Source: Microbacterium testaceum (lineage in GTDB: Bacteria > Actinomycetota > Actinomycetes > Actinomycetales > Microbacteriaceae). From it: 64,000 bases of DNA. The notes beneath the pieces are model-generated. The model was not told the DNA's origin. It saw only the letters and a list, made by a program, of their open reading frames with translations, and searched no databases. Positions 8,707 to 17,006 of the stretch are shown here, one piece after another; position 1 is the stretch's first letter, and the number at the start of each line of letters is the position of its first letter. Location: NCBI RefSeq assembly GCF_029761935.1, contig NZ_CP121699.1, forward strand, positions 1,426,001 to 1,490,000, in the 5' to 3' direction. The translations under genes were made by a program, and so were the position numbers.

Positions 8707-8810
8707 CCTCGAAAGACCCTTCCGGATGCCATGACCTCGCGCCCGACGACATCGCCGTCGCGGTTCGCCTGCCACCCGGCATCCCCCCCCTCTTCACCGA
8801 AGGAGCACCC

Positions 8811-10331
8811 ATGACCACCCCGCTCACCACCGCCCGCCGGATCCCGGCCGATCTGCCCGAGCGCATCCAGCACTACATCGGCGGCCGGTTCGTCGACTCG
8901 GTCGACGGCGACACCTTCGACGTGCTCGACCCGGTGACCAACCAGACCTACCTGCAGGCCGCCGCCGGCAAGAAGGCCGACATCGACCTCGCCGTCGCGG
9001 CCGCACGCAAGGCCTTCACCGAGGGACCCTGGCCCCGGATGCTGGCGCGCGAGCGCTCGCGCGTGCTGCACCGCATCGCCGACATCGTCGAGTCGCGCGA
9101 CGAGCGCCTCGCCGAGCTCGAGTCGTTCGACTCGGGCCTGCCGATCACGCAGGCGCTCGGTCAGGCCCGGCGCGCGGCCGAGAACTTCCGCTTCTTCGCC
9201 GACCTGATCGTGGCCCAGACCGACGACGCCTTCAAGGTGCCGGGCCGTCAGCTCAACTACGTCAACCGCAAGCCGATCGGTGTCGCGGGCCTCATCACGC
9301 CGTGGAACACCCCCTTCATGCTCGAGTCGTGGAAGCTCGGTCCCGCGCTCGCCACCGGCAACACCGTGGTGCTCAAGCCCGCCGAGTTCACCCCGCTGTC
9401 GGCGTCGCTGTGGGCCGGGATCTTCGAAGAGGCGGGCCTGCCCGAGGGCGTGTTCAACCTCGTCAACGGCCTCGGCGAAGACGCCGGCGACGCGCTCGTG
9501 AAGCACCCCGAGGTGCCGCTGATCTCATTCACCGGTGAGAGCTCGACGGGCCAGCTGATCTTCGCCAACTCGGCGCCCTTCCTCAAGGGCCTCTCGATGG
9601 AGCTGGGCGGCAAGAGCCCGGCCATCGTCTTCGCCGACGCCGACCTCGACGCCGCGATCGACGCGACCATTTTCGGCGTCTTCTCGCTCAACGGCGAGCG
9701 CTGCACCGCGGGCAGCCGCATCCTCGTGGAGCGCTCGGTCTACGACGAGTTCGTCAAGCGCTACGCCGCTCAGGCCGACCGCGTGAAGGTCGGCTTCCCC
9801 GACGACCCCGACACCGAGGTCGGCGCCCTCGTGCACCCCGAGCACTACGCCAAGGTCATGTCGTACGTCGAGCTCGGCAAGACCGAGGGACGCCTGGTCG
9901 CCGGCGGCGGCCGCCCCGAGGGCTTCGACGAGGGCAACTTCGTGCGCCCCACGGTGTTCGCCGACGTCGCCCCCGACGCCCGCATCTTCCAGGAGGAGAT
10001 CTTCGGACCCGTCGTGGCGATCACCCCCTTCGACACCGACGACGAGGCCCTCGCATTGGCCAACAACACGAAGTACGGCCTGGCCGCCTACGTCTGGACC
10101 AACGACCTCACGCGCGCGCACCTGTTCGCGCAGAACGTCGAGGCCGGCATGGTGTGGCTGAACTCCAACAACGTCCGCGACCTGCGCACGCCCTTCGGCG
10201 GCGTGAAGGCCTCGGGCCTGGGCCACGAGGGCGGCTACCGCTCGATCGACTTCTACACCGACCAGCAGGCCGTGCACATCACGCTCGGCGGCGCCCACAA
10301 CCCGACCTTCGGCAAGGCGCAGGCGCACTGA
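8811..10331 (+). CDS. hpaE: 5-carboxymethyl-2-hydroxymuconate semialdehyde dehydrogenase
   Basis: 506 residues, full-length aldehyde dehydrogenase. Catalytic Cys is C298 in NGERCTAGSR and the general base E264 in MELGGKSP. The coenzyme region GLITPWNTPF is intact, and the C-terminal FGGVKASGLGHEGG matches the HpaE/HpcC group. It oxidises the semialdehyde released by ring cleavage of homoprotocatechuate to the dicarboxylate with NAD+. ATG 8811 has a good AAGGAG at 8800. The order hpaE-hpaD-hpaH-hpaI supports the specific assignment over other aromatic semialdehyde dehydrogenases. Confidence 0.88.
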   Translation: MTTPLTTARRIPADLPERIQHYIGGRFVDSVDGDTFDVLDPVTNQTYLQAAAGKKADIDLAVAAARKAFTEGPWPRMLARERSRVLHRIADIVESRDERLAELESFDSGLPITQALGQARRAAENFRFFADLIVAQTDDAFKVPGRQLNYVNRKPIGVAGLITPWNTPFMLESWKLGPALATGNTVVLKPAEFTPLSASLWAGIFEEAGLPEGVFNLVNGLGEDAGDALVKHPEVPLISFTGESSTGQLIFANSAPFLKGLSMELGGKSPAIVFADADLDAAIDATIFGVFSLNGERCTAGSRILVERSVYDEFVKRYAAQADRVKVGFPDDPDTEVGALVHPEHYAKVMSYVELGKTEGRLVAGGGRPEGFDEGNFVRPTVFADVAPDARIFQEEIFGPVVAITPFDTDDEALALANNTKYGLAAYVWTNDLTRAHLFAQNVEAGMVWLNSNNVRDLRTPFGGVKASGLGHEGGYRSIDFYTDQQAVHITLGGAHNPTFGKAQAH

Positions 10332-10377
10332 GCCCGCCCGACCCCGAGACGCCGACACACACGCAAGGATGCGAACC

Positions 10378-11532
10378 ATGTCAAAACACACCGAAGAGCA
10401 GAAGACCTCCTCCGGGTTCTGGGTGACCGAAGAGGCACCGATCCAGTCGGACAACCCCATCCCCACGCCTGCCTCACCCGCACCCGACATCCTGCGCTGC
10501 GCGTACATGGAGCTCGTGGTGACCGACCTCGCGGCATCCCGTGTCTTCTACGTCGACATCCTCGGGCTGCACGTCACCGCAGAGGACGACGAAGCGATCT
10601 ACCTCCGCTCGACCGAGGAGTTCATCCACCACAACCTGGTGCTGCGGAAGGGCCCGGTCGCGGCCGTCGCGGCGTTCTCGTACCGCGTGCGCGCGGCGGA
10701 CGACCTCGACAGGGCCGTCGCGTTCTACACGGAGCTCGGCTGCGAGGTGCGCCGCGAGCCGAACGGCTTCACGAAGGGCATCGGCGACTCGGTGCGCGTG
10801 GTCGACCCCCTCGGCTTCCCGTACGAGTTCTTCTTCGACACCGAGCACCAGGAGCGCCTGTCGTGGCGCTACGACCTGCACTCCCCCGGCGAGCTCGTGC
10901 GTCTCGACCACTTCAACCAGATCACCCCCGACGTGCCGCGCGCGGTGAACTTCATGCAGTCGCTCGGCTTCCGCGTGACCGAGGACATCCAGGACGAAGA
11001 GGGCACCGTATACGCGGCCTGGATGCGCCGCAAGCCCACCGTGCACGACACCGCTATGACGGGCGGCGACGGCCCCCGCATGCACCACGTGTGCTTCGCG
11101 ACGCACGAGAAGCACAACATCCTCGCGATCTGCGACAAGCTCGGCGCCCTTCGTCGATCGGATGCCATCGAACGCGGCCCCGGTCGCCACGGCGTCTCGA
11201 ACGCGTTCTACCTGTACCTGCGCGACCCCGACGGGCACCGCGTCGAGGTCTACACGCAGGACTACTACACCGGCGACCCCGACAACCCCGTCATCACCTG
11301 GGACGTCCACGACAACCAGCGCCGCGACTGGTGGGGCAACCCCGTCGTGCCGTCGTGGTACACCGAGGGCTCGCTCGTGCTCGACCTCGACGGCAACCCG
11401 CAGCCGGTGCGCGCCCGCACCGACTCGAGCGAGATGGCCGTGACCATCGGCGCCGACGGCTTCAGCTACACCCGCGCCCCCGAGCCCGCGGCATCCGCCC
11501 CGGCCGAGTTCAAGCTCGGCAACCAGCTCTGA
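10378..11532 (+). CDS. hpaD: 3,4-dihydroxyphenylacetate 2,3-dioxygenase (extradiol)
   Basis: 384 residues, two-module vicinal-oxygen-chelate extradiol dioxygenase. The metal ligands are H178 (LDHFNQ), H237 (MHHVCF) and E290 (HRVEVY); their spacings (59 and 53) equal those of the characterised Brevibacterium enzyme (H155, H214, E267). It opens the ring of homoprotocatechuate using Fe(II) or Mn(II), as in Arthrobacter MndD. ATG 10378 is preferred over ATG 10369 because AAGGA sits 10 nt upstream of the former and touches the latter. Extra acidic, Pro-rich residues at both ends are not catalytic. Confidence 0.93.
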   Translation: MSKHTEEQKTSSGFWVTEEAPIQSDNPIPTPASPAPDILRCAYMELVVTDLAASRVFYVDILGLHVTAEDDEAIYLRSTEEFIHHNLVLRKGPVAAVAAFSYRVRAADDLDRAVAFYTELGCEVRREPNGFTKGIGDSVRVVDPLGFPYEFFFDTEHQERLSWRYDLHSPGELVRLDHFNQITPDVPRAVNFMQSLGFRVTEDIQDEEGTVYAAWMRRKPTVHDTAMTGGDGPRMHHVCFATHEKHNILAICDKLGALRRSDAIERGPGRHGVSNAFYLYLRDPDGHRVEVYTQDYYTGDPDNPVITWDVHDNQRRDWWGNPVVPSWYTEGSLVLDLDGNPQPVRARTDSSEMAVTIGADGFSYTRAPEPAASAPAEFKLGNQL

Positions 11533-11546
11533 CCCGCCCCACCGTG

Positions 11547-11772
11547 ACACAACGCAGGAGTTCTCACCGCGCCGCCGCAGGTGGCCGCGTCGGTGTGCCC
11601 ATCGCACGCGGCATCTCCTGCGGTGTGTCCGGGCGGGCTCCCGCACCGACTCCGGCGGCGAGCGCCCGCCGGCACCGACCGCGCCGAGGCACAACGCAGG
11701 AGATCCGTGCGGCGAAAGGGCCGGCAGCGGCCGATTCCGCTCGCGGCACGGTCGATCTCCTGCGTTGTGTCC
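11547..11772. repeat. Two intergenic hairpins of the ACAACGCAGGAG family
   Basis: The 259-bp gap between hpaD and hpaH holds two palindromes. In the first, ACACAACGCAGGAG (11547-11560) pairs with CTCCTGCGGTGTGT (11615-11628). In the second, ACAACGCAGGAGATC (11691-11705) pairs perfectly over 15 bp with GATCTCCTGCGTTGT (11754-11768). The loops are about 50 bp and GC-rich. Degenerate arms recur at 23163-23304. They interrupt an otherwise tight operon and could act as processing or attenuation sites. Confidence 0.85.
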
Positions 11773-11791
11773 GCCGCACCGAGAGGAACAC

Positions 11792-12577
11792 ATGCTCACC
11801 GACGCACAGATCGACGCCATCGCGGCCGAGCTCGCCGAGGCCGATCGCGCGCACGCGGTGATCCCGCGGATCACGGCGAGGTATCCGGATGCCGTGGTCG
11901 AAGACTCCTACGCAATCCAGGGCCGCTGGCGCGATAGGCAGATCGCCGCGGGTCGCACCCTCGTCGGGCGCAAGATCGGCCTGACGTCGAAGGCGATGCA
12001 GCAGGCGACGGGCATCACCGAGCCCGACTACGGCGTGATGTTCGACGACACGGTCTACCGCTCGGGAGACGAGATCCCGGTCGCCCTGTTCTCGAACGTA
12101 CGCATCGAGGTCGAACTGGCGTTCGTGCTGAAGACCCCGCTCGAGGGTCCCGATTGCACGCTCGACGACGCCCTCGCCGCGATCGACTACGCCGTACCTG
12201 CGCTCGAGGTGCTCAACTCGCACATCGAGCTCGAGGGCCGCACGATCGTCGACACGATCAGCGACAACGCCGCCTACGGGGCGATGGTGCTCGGCGATGT
12301 GCACAAGCGCCCCGACGAGATCGACCTGCGGTGGGTCCCGGGCGTGCTGAGCCGCAACGGCGAGATCGAAGAGACCGGCGTCGCCGCGGGCGTCCTCGGC
12401 CACCCGGCGACCGGGGTGGCGTGGCTGGCGAACAAGTTCCACCAGCACGGCGCGCGCCTGGAGGCGGGCGAGATCATCCTGGCAGGATCGTTCACGCGCC
12501 CGATGTGGGTGTCGCAGGGCGACGACGTGCTGTGCGATTACGGACCGATGGGAACGATCTCGTGCCGCTTCGTCTGA
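11792..12577 (+). CDS. hpaH: 2-oxo-hept-4-ene-1,7-dioate hydratase
   Basis: 261 residues, FAH-superfamily hydratase of the HpaH/MhpD type, close to the usual ~265. Features include VGRKIGLTSKAMQQATGI, DYGVMFDD, the metal-binding glutamates in IRIEVELAFVLK and the C-terminal ILAGSFTRP. It hydrates 2-oxohept-4-ene-1,7-dioate to 2,4-dihydroxyhept-2-ene-1,7-dioate, the substrate of the downstream aldolase. ATG 11792 follows GAGAGGA. The 3' end overlaps hpaI by 16 bp. Confidence 0.92.
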   Translation: MLTDAQIDAIAAELAEADRAHAVIPRITARYPDAVVEDSYAIQGRWRDRQIAAGRTLVGRKIGLTSKAMQQATGITEPDYGVMFDDTVYRSGDEIPVALFSNVRIEVELAFVLKTPLEGPDCTLDDALAAIDYAVPALEVLNSHIELEGRTIVDTISDNAAYGAMVLGDVHKRPDEIDLRWVPGVLSRNGEIEETGVAAGVLGHPATGVAWLANKFHQHGARLEAGEIILAGSFTRPMWVSQGDDVLCDYGPMGTISCRFV

Positions 12578-13362
12578 CCCCGACTTTCCGGGCCGCCCTC
12601 GCGGCATCCGATCGCCCCCTCGCGGGCATGTGGGTGTGCTCGGGAAACGCCACGATCACCGAGATCGCCGCGGGCTCGGGCCTCGACTGGCTGCTGCTCG
12701 ACATGGAGCACTCCGCGACCTCGCTGGAATCGGTGCTGACTCAGCTGCAGGTGGCCGCCGCCTATCCGGTCACCCCGGTCGTGCGCGTGCCGTGGAACGA
12801 CCCCGTGACCATCAAGCGGGTGCTCGACCTGGGCGCGCAGAACCTCATCGTGCCGATGGTCTCGACCGCCGACGAGGCACGCGCCGCGGTCGCCGCCACG
12901 CGCTACCCGCCCCAGGGCGTGCGCGGAGTCGGCAGCGCCCTCGCCCGCAGCGCCCGCTGGAACCGGGTCGACGGCTATCTCGCCGAGGGCGCCGAGCACG
13001 TCTCTCTCACGGTCCAGATCGAGACGACGACGGGCGTCGACAACGCCGCCGCGATCGCGACGGTCGAGGGAGTGGATGCCGTCTTCGTCGGCCCCAGCGA
13101 CCTCTCGGCCTCGATGGGCCTGCTCGGGCAGCAGTCGCACCCCGACGTCGTGGCCGCGGTGCATCGCGTGTTCGCCGCCGCGACGGATGCCGGGACCCCG
13201 GTCGGCGTGAACGCCTTCGACCCCGCGGTGGCCGAGGCTTACCTCGACGCCGGCGCGGACTTCGTCGCGGTCGGCGCCGACGTGGCTCTGCTCGCCCGCG
13301 CGTCGGAGGCGCTGGCGGCACGCTTCGTCACCGCCCGCGCGGAGCAGCGCGAGAGCTACTGA
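12562..13362 (+). CDS. hpaI: 4-hydroxy-2-oxo-heptane-1,7-dioate aldolase
   Basis: 266 residues, class II HpcH/HpaI aldolase. It closely tracks the Escherichia coli enzyme: LDWLLLDMEH (H50), TRYPPQGVRGVGSALARS, VQIETTTG with the metal-binding Glu, and VFVGPSDLSASMG with the metal-binding Asp. It cleaves the pathway's last C7 acid to pyruvate and succinic semialdehyde. The start is a GTG inside the end of hpaH, indicating coupling. The gene ends tail-to-tail with the regulator on the other strand (7 bp overlap). Confidence 0.93.
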   Translation: MPLRLTPTFRAALAASDRPLAGMWVCSGNATITEIAAGSGLDWLLLDMEHSATSLESVLTQLQVAAAYPVTPVVRVPWNDPVTIKRVLDLGAQNLIVPMVSTADEARAAVAATRYPPQGVRGVGSALARSARWNRVDGYLAEGAEHVSLTVQIETTTGVDNAAAIATVEGVDAVFVGPSDLSASMGLLGQQSHPDVVAAVHRVFAAATDAGTPVGVNAFDPAVAEAYLDAGADFVAVGADVALLARASEALAARFVTARAEQRESY

Positions 13363-14195
13363 GCGCGCGCCGTCCCGAGGGCCGCGAGCTCGGCGCGGGT
13401 CGAGACCCCGGCTTTGCGCAGCAGATTCGACACGTGGAACTTCGCGGTGTTCTCGCTGATGCCGAGGCGTTCGGCGATCGCGCGGTTGCGTGAGCCGGCC
13501 ACGACCAGGCTGAGTACCTCGCTCTCGCGGGGGCTGAGATCGACCGCTTCGTCGAGGAAGTCGGGTCGCGGCGGCGGATCGAGCGGCAGGACGACCGAGA
13601 GCTCCGACCCCCACCCGGGGGTCGAAGCGACGTCGAACGCCCCGTTGAGCGCGCTGACCCGCTCGACGATCGGTCCCAGCGAGTCGTCGTGAGCGGTGAG
13701 GGTGCCTGCTCCGTCGTCGCGGATGCCGATGAGCAGGTTGAGCCCGTCGCAATCCCATTGGATGCGCACGCGGTGCGGAGTACCCCGGTCGAGCAGGGCG
13801 AGCACGGCGCTGCGAACGATCGCCCGGGCCTCGTGCGCGACTTCACCCGGCAGGGCGCGCCCGGTCGCCGGCGGCTCCACGAATTGCACGTCGAGGTCGC
13901 CGTGTCGAACGAGCGGGCGAAGGTCGGTGCGCAACCGGGCGAAGGCCCCGGTGACGGGCTCGAGCAGGGCGCTGCGATGTTGATCGGTGGAGGTCCGCAG
14001 CACGACGAGGGCGGCGGCCGCGGTCTCCACGGCCAGGGCGCGTGCCGCGCGGTCGTCGAGGCGCGTGGACCGCAGGATCGCCAGCACCGATTCGAGGGTC
14101 ACGGCGTGGCGGTCGGCCTGCTCGGCGACGATGCGTTCGTGCTCGATGACGAGGGCGCGAGACGCGGGGGACGACAACTCGACGGACGGCTTCAC
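13356..14195 (-). CDS. LuxR-type HTH regulator with a histidine-kinase-like ATPase domain
   Basis: 279 residues from a GTG. The C-terminus (about 215-275) is a canonical LuxR/NarL HTH: LSPRESEVLSLVVAGSRNRA, then SENTAKFHVSNLLRKAGVST. The middle resembles a HATPase_c domain of DesK-type kinases (LLIGIRDDGAG, SLGPIVERVSALNGAFDV, GWGSELSVVLPL) but the N-box is degenerate. There is no receiver domain and no clear phospho-acceptor His. Input-like and output modules are therefore on one chain. It diverges from hxlB-hxlA across a perfect 20-bp palindrome, so it likely controls formaldehyde fixation and itself. Confidence 0.75.
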   Translation of the reverse strand: MKPSVELSSPASRALVIEHERIVAEQADRHAVTLESVLAILRSTRLDDRAARALAVETAAAALVVLRTSTDQHRSALLEPVTGAFARLRTDLRPLVRHGDLDVQFVEPPATGRALPGEVAHEARAIVRSAVLALLDRGTPHRVRIQWDCDGLNLLIGIRDDGAGTLTAHDDSLGPIVERVSALNGAFDVASTPGWGSELSVVLPLDPPPRPDFLDEAVDLSPRESEVLSLVVAGSRNRAIAERLGISENTAKFHVSNLLRKAGVSTRAELAALGTARAQ

Positions 14196-14222
14196 CCGCC
14201 CAAACCTAGCCGACGGATCGGC

Positions 14223-14242
14223 ACCTACCCGATCGGGTAGGT
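14223..14242. promoter_or_regulatory. 20-bp perfect palindrome, likely operator of the LuxR-type regulator
   Basis: ACCTACCCGATCGGGTAGGT is a perfect inverted repeat midway between the regulator start (14195) and hxlB. LuxR/NarL proteins bind such dyads. Placement suits control of both divergent transcripts. Confidence 0.78.
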
Positions 14243-14297
14243 CGACCTGTGCCGTCGACCGGCCATGAGCGCCGCTCCGCCGGCGAAGCATGGGGCC

Positions 14298-14870
14298 ATG
14301 ACTTCCCCCGACGCCGGCATCGCGGCATCCCTCTCCCGCATCGCGGGCGAGCTGACCTCGGTCGTCGACCGCCTGGCCACCGGCGACAGCGTGGACGACG
14401 TGCTCGAGGTGCTGGGCGGCGCCGACCGCGTGTTCGTCCTCGGCGCCGGCCGCTCGGGCCTCGCGCTGCAGATGACCGCGATGCGCCTCATGCACCTCGG
14501 CCTCGCCGTGCACGTCGTCGGCGAGACCACCGCCCCCGCGATCCGCGCCGGGGATGTGCTGCTCACCGCCAGCGGCTCGGGAACGACGACCGCGATCGTC
14601 CGCGCCGTCGAGACGGCCACCGAGGTCGGCGCCCGCATCGTGGCGATCACCACCGCTCCCGACTCGCCCCTCGGGCAGGCGGCGGACGCCCTCGTCGTGG
14701 TCCCCGCCGCGACGAAGCTCGACCGCTCGGGCACGGCCTCCACCCAATACGCCGGCGGCCTGTTCGAGCAGGCCGTCGTGCTCGTCGGCGACGCGATGTT
14801 CGACGCGCTCTGGCGGCGCTCGGGCCTCTCGGCCGACGACCTGTGGCCCCGCCACGCGAACCTCGAATGA
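14298..14870 (+). CDS. hxlB: 6-phospho-3-hexuloisomerase
   Basis: 190 residues, SIS (sugar isomerase) domain. FVLGAGRSGLALQMTAMRLM is the conserved phosphosugar-binding start, followed by LTASGSGTTTAIV and a C-terminal VGDAMFDALW. It isomerises 3-hexulose 6-phosphate to fructose 6-phosphate in the ribulose monophosphate route. ATG 14298 is preferred; ATG 14265 would add 11 residues, lacks a ribosome-binding site and lies close to the operator. It is followed after 28 bp by hxlA. Confidence 0.88.
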   Translation: MTSPDAGIAASLSRIAGELTSVVDRLATGDSVDDVLEVLGGADRVFVLGAGRSGLALQMTAMRLMHLGLAVHVVGETTAPAIRAGDVLLTASGSGTTTAIVRAVETATEVGARIVAITTAPDSPLGQAADALVVVPAATKLDRSGTASTQYAGGLFEQAVVLVGDAMFDALWRRSGLSADDLWPRHANLE

Positions 14871-14898
14871 CCCTCCACCCCGACAGTCAGGACACCCA

Positions 14899-15522
14899 AT
14901 GAAGCTGCAGTTCGCCATGGACACCCTCTCCACCGAGGCCGCCCTCGACCTCGCCGCCGCCGCGGCCCCGCACGTCGACATCCTCGAGCTCGGCACCCCG
15001 CTCATCAAGAGCGAGGGCCTGTCGGCCATCACCGCGATCAAGAAGGCGCACCCCGACAAGATCGTCTTCGCCGATCTGAAGACGATGGATGCCGGCGAGC
15101 TCGAGGCCGACATCGCCTTCGGCGCCGGAGCCGACCTCGTGACGGTGCTCGGCAGCGCCGGAGACAGCACGATCATCGGAGCCGTCACCGCCGCCAAGAA
15201 GCACGGCAAGGGCGTCGTCGTCGACCTCATCGGGGTCGCCGACAAGCCGGCCCGCGCGAAGGAGGTCATCGCCCTCGGCGTCGAGTTCGTCGAGATGCAC
15301 GCCGGCCTCGACGAGCAGGCCGAGGAGGGCTTCACCTTCGCCACGCTGCTGCGCGACGGAGAAGCCTCGGGCGTGCCGTTCTCGGTCGCCGGGGGCGTCA
15401 ACGCGTCGAGCATCGCCGACGTGCAGAAGGCGGGCGCGCAGGTCGCCGTCGCCGGCAGCGCCATCTACAGCGCTTCCGATGTGGGCGCCGCCGCGGCCGA
15501 GCTCCGCGCCGCGATCGTCTGA
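14899..15522 (+). CDS. hxlA: 3-hexulose-6-phosphate synthase
   Basis: 207 residues, orotidine-5-phosphate-decarboxylase-like TIM barrel. MKLQFAMDTL, ELGTPLIKSEGL, KIVFADLKTMDAGELEADIA and DLVTVLG are diagnostic of HPS. With hxlB it condenses formaldehyde with ribulose 5-phosphate and yields fructose 6-phosphate, either for detoxification or assimilation. The size equals the usual ~207-210 residues. AGGA lies 7 nt before the ATG. A strong hairpin terminator follows 20 bp downstream. Confidence 0.93.
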   Translation: MKLQFAMDTLSTEAALDLAAAAAPHVDILELGTPLIKSEGLSAITAIKKAHPDKIVFADLKTMDAGELEADIAFGAGADLVTVLGSAGDSTIIGAVTAAKKHGKGVVVDLIGVADKPARAKEVIALGVEFVEMHAGLDEQAEEGFTFATLLRDGEASGVPFSVAGGVNASSIADVQKAGAQVAVAGSAIYSASDVGAAAAELRAAIV

Positions 15523-15541
15523 GCGCCGACCGCGTCCTGAG

Positions 15542-15587
15542 AACGGCGATGGGCCGGACGATCACTCGTCCGGCCCTTCGCCGTTTC
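15542..15587 (+). terminator. Hairpin terminator after hxlA
   Basis: GGGCCGGACGA (15551-15561) pairs perfectly with TCGTCCGGCCC (15566-15576). The stem is extended by AACGGCG/CGCCGTT on either side and followed by a short T run. Confidence 0.85.
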
Positions 15588-15632
15588 GAGGGCGAGTCCT
15601 CGTTTCGTCCGTGCGATCCCGAGCGACCGGTC

Positions 15633-15638
15633 TAGCGT
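15633..15638 (+). promoter_or_regulatory. -10 box TAGCGT, leaderless promoter
   Basis: TAGCGT ends 6 nt before the GTG at 15645, so transcription should begin at or next to the start codon. There is no ribosome-binding site. Confidence 0.6.
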
Positions 15639-15644
15639 GGAGCG

Positions 15645-16376
15645 GTGACGACTTATCCGACTCTCCGGGCTCTCGCCGACCGCGCCTCGTTCTTCACCGC
15701 CCTCCGCCAGGACGCACTGGGCCAGGCGGCCGAGGAGCTCGGCGACCACCGATGGGACGTCGACCTCGCGACGGGGACGTTCGCGTTCTCGTCGACCACC
15801 GACCCGACCCGCCGATTCGTCTGCGGCGCGCACCTCATCGCGTCGATCGCCCCCGGTCCCCGCTCCGTGCTGTGGGGGTGGGCGCACCCCGCGGGAGGCG
15901 GCGATCAGGGAGTAGCCGCGCAGCTGCGCGCCTACGGCGAGACCCACGGGATCGCCGAGCTCACCTCACCCGAGGTTCCGTTCCCCGCGGATGCCCCGGG
16001 CGACGCCGACTGGATCGCGCAGGTCTCGCACGAGATCGCCGGAGCCGCCGTCGACATCACCGGCCGCTCGGCGTACTACTCCGCACCCTCGGGTGAATCC
16101 GGCACGCGCGCGGTGCTGCTTCTCGATGCCCCGTTGCCCGCGCTGACCGTCGCCGAAGCGATGATCCGGATGCCACGCATCCTGTCGACCACGACGCCCG
16201 CCGATCCGCGCGGAGCCGTGTGGAACCTCGCGCGCTTGGCCGGGTGGAGCATGACGTGGACCGACGAGGCGTTCTCGGGCGCCGTCGTCACCGACTCGTC
16301 CGGCTCGGTCACCTTCGACTTCGACGAGCAGGCGCGGATCACGTCGATGAAGGGCTCCCTCGGCGGCACCGCCTGA
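15645..16376 (+). CDS. DUF6882-like hypothetical protein
   Basis: 243 residues, soluble, no signal peptide. The opening ALADRASFFTALRQDALGQA and the aromatic GPRSVLWGWAHP segment resemble DUF6882 proteins of Microbacteriaceae, whose role is unknown. The start is a GTG with a TAGCGT box 6 nt upstream, indicating leaderless expression. It sits between two hairpin terminators, so it is monocistronic. Confidence 0.72.
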   Translation: MTTYPTLRALADRASFFTALRQDALGQAAEELGDHRWDVDLATGTFAFSSTTDPTRRFVCGAHLIASIAPGPRSVLWGWAHPAGGGDQGVAAQLRAYGETHGIAELTSPEVPFPADAPGDADWIAQVSHEIAGAAVDITGRSAYYSAPSGESGTRAVLLLDAPLPALTVAEAMIRMPRILSTTTPADPRGAVWNLARLAGWSMTWTDEAFSGAVVTDSSGSVTFDFDEQARITSMKGSLGGTA

Positions 16377-16381
16377 GAACG

Positions 16382-16416
16382 CGAAAGGGCCGCGCCGATG
16401 CGGCGCGGCCCTTTCG
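16382..16416. terminator. Bidirectional hairpin terminator
   Basis: CGAAAGGGCCGCGCC pairs perfectly with GGCGCGGCCCTTTCG around a short GATGC loop. A/T runs at the base make it work for the plus-strand gene ending at 16376 and the minus-strand gene ending at 16425. Confidence 0.88.
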
Positions 16417-16424
16417 AACGGGAG

Positions 16425-16916
16425 TCAGTCCTCGTCGGCGTCTTCGTCGTCGTCTTCGTCGTCGTCGCCGATGATCTCGATGTCCTCGACCTCGAGCTCG
16501 GGCGTGAGCTGCACGTGCACGAGAGCGTCGGGGAACGAGGTCTGACCGGCGAAGACCACGATGATCGCGTCGGCGAACACGCCCACGCCGATCGCCTCGA
16601 GGTCGGTGCGCAGGTCGACGTCGGCATCGAGCTCGTCGTCATCGAGGGCGTCTTCGATGTCGCTCGAGATCTCTTCGACGATGGCGCGCCAACGCTCCTC
16701 GCCGACCGAGAGCACGTCCTTGAGGTTGCTCATGATCGCGTCGAGGTCGGGGGCTTCGTCTTCGTCGATCTCGGGGTCGAGGTCGACCTCCACCTCGACG
16801 CCGGCGGCATCCAGGTGTCCGGAACCGATGACGCTGTCTTCGTCGATCTGGGCGTCTTCGAGCAGGCCGCTCTCGGTGACGCGGCGGAGGAGGTCGTTCA
16901 GCACGGACTCAGTCAT
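16425..16916 (-). CDS. Small very acidic protein of unknown function
   Basis: 163 residues, rich in Asp and Glu, ending in a long acidic tail (IIGDDDEDDDEDADED). The start MTESVLNDLLRRVTESG is helical. There are no membrane segments. I do not recognise the family. The reading frame has typical GC-rich third positions, and AAGG precedes the ATG. It lies between a terminator and folD. The acidity may reflect a cytosolic regulator or chaperone-like protein, but nothing specific supports that. Confidence 0.75.
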   Translation of the reverse strand: MTESVLNDLLRRVTESGLLEDAQIDEDSVIGSGHLDAAGVEVEVDLDPEIDEDEAPDLDAIMSNLKDVLSVGEERWRAIVEEISSDIEDALDDDELDADVDLRTDLEAIGVGVFADAIIVVFAGQTSFPDALVHVQLTPELEVEDIEIIGDDDEDDDEDADED

Positions 16917-17006
16917 GAGAAAACCTTGCCACGTCGCACGCGCTCGCGCCTCCCCATTGCGTGCGACGCTCCGTCTGTTCAACCGGCGGCATGCCGTGGT
17001 TCACCG

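Noticed and set aside
13356..15464. A continuous 702-codon open frame on the minus strand covering hxlA, hxlB and the regulator
   Set aside because: Only the 3' 280 codons have regulator domains. The upstream part is antisense to hxlB-hxlA, which have clear domains and ribosome-binding sites.
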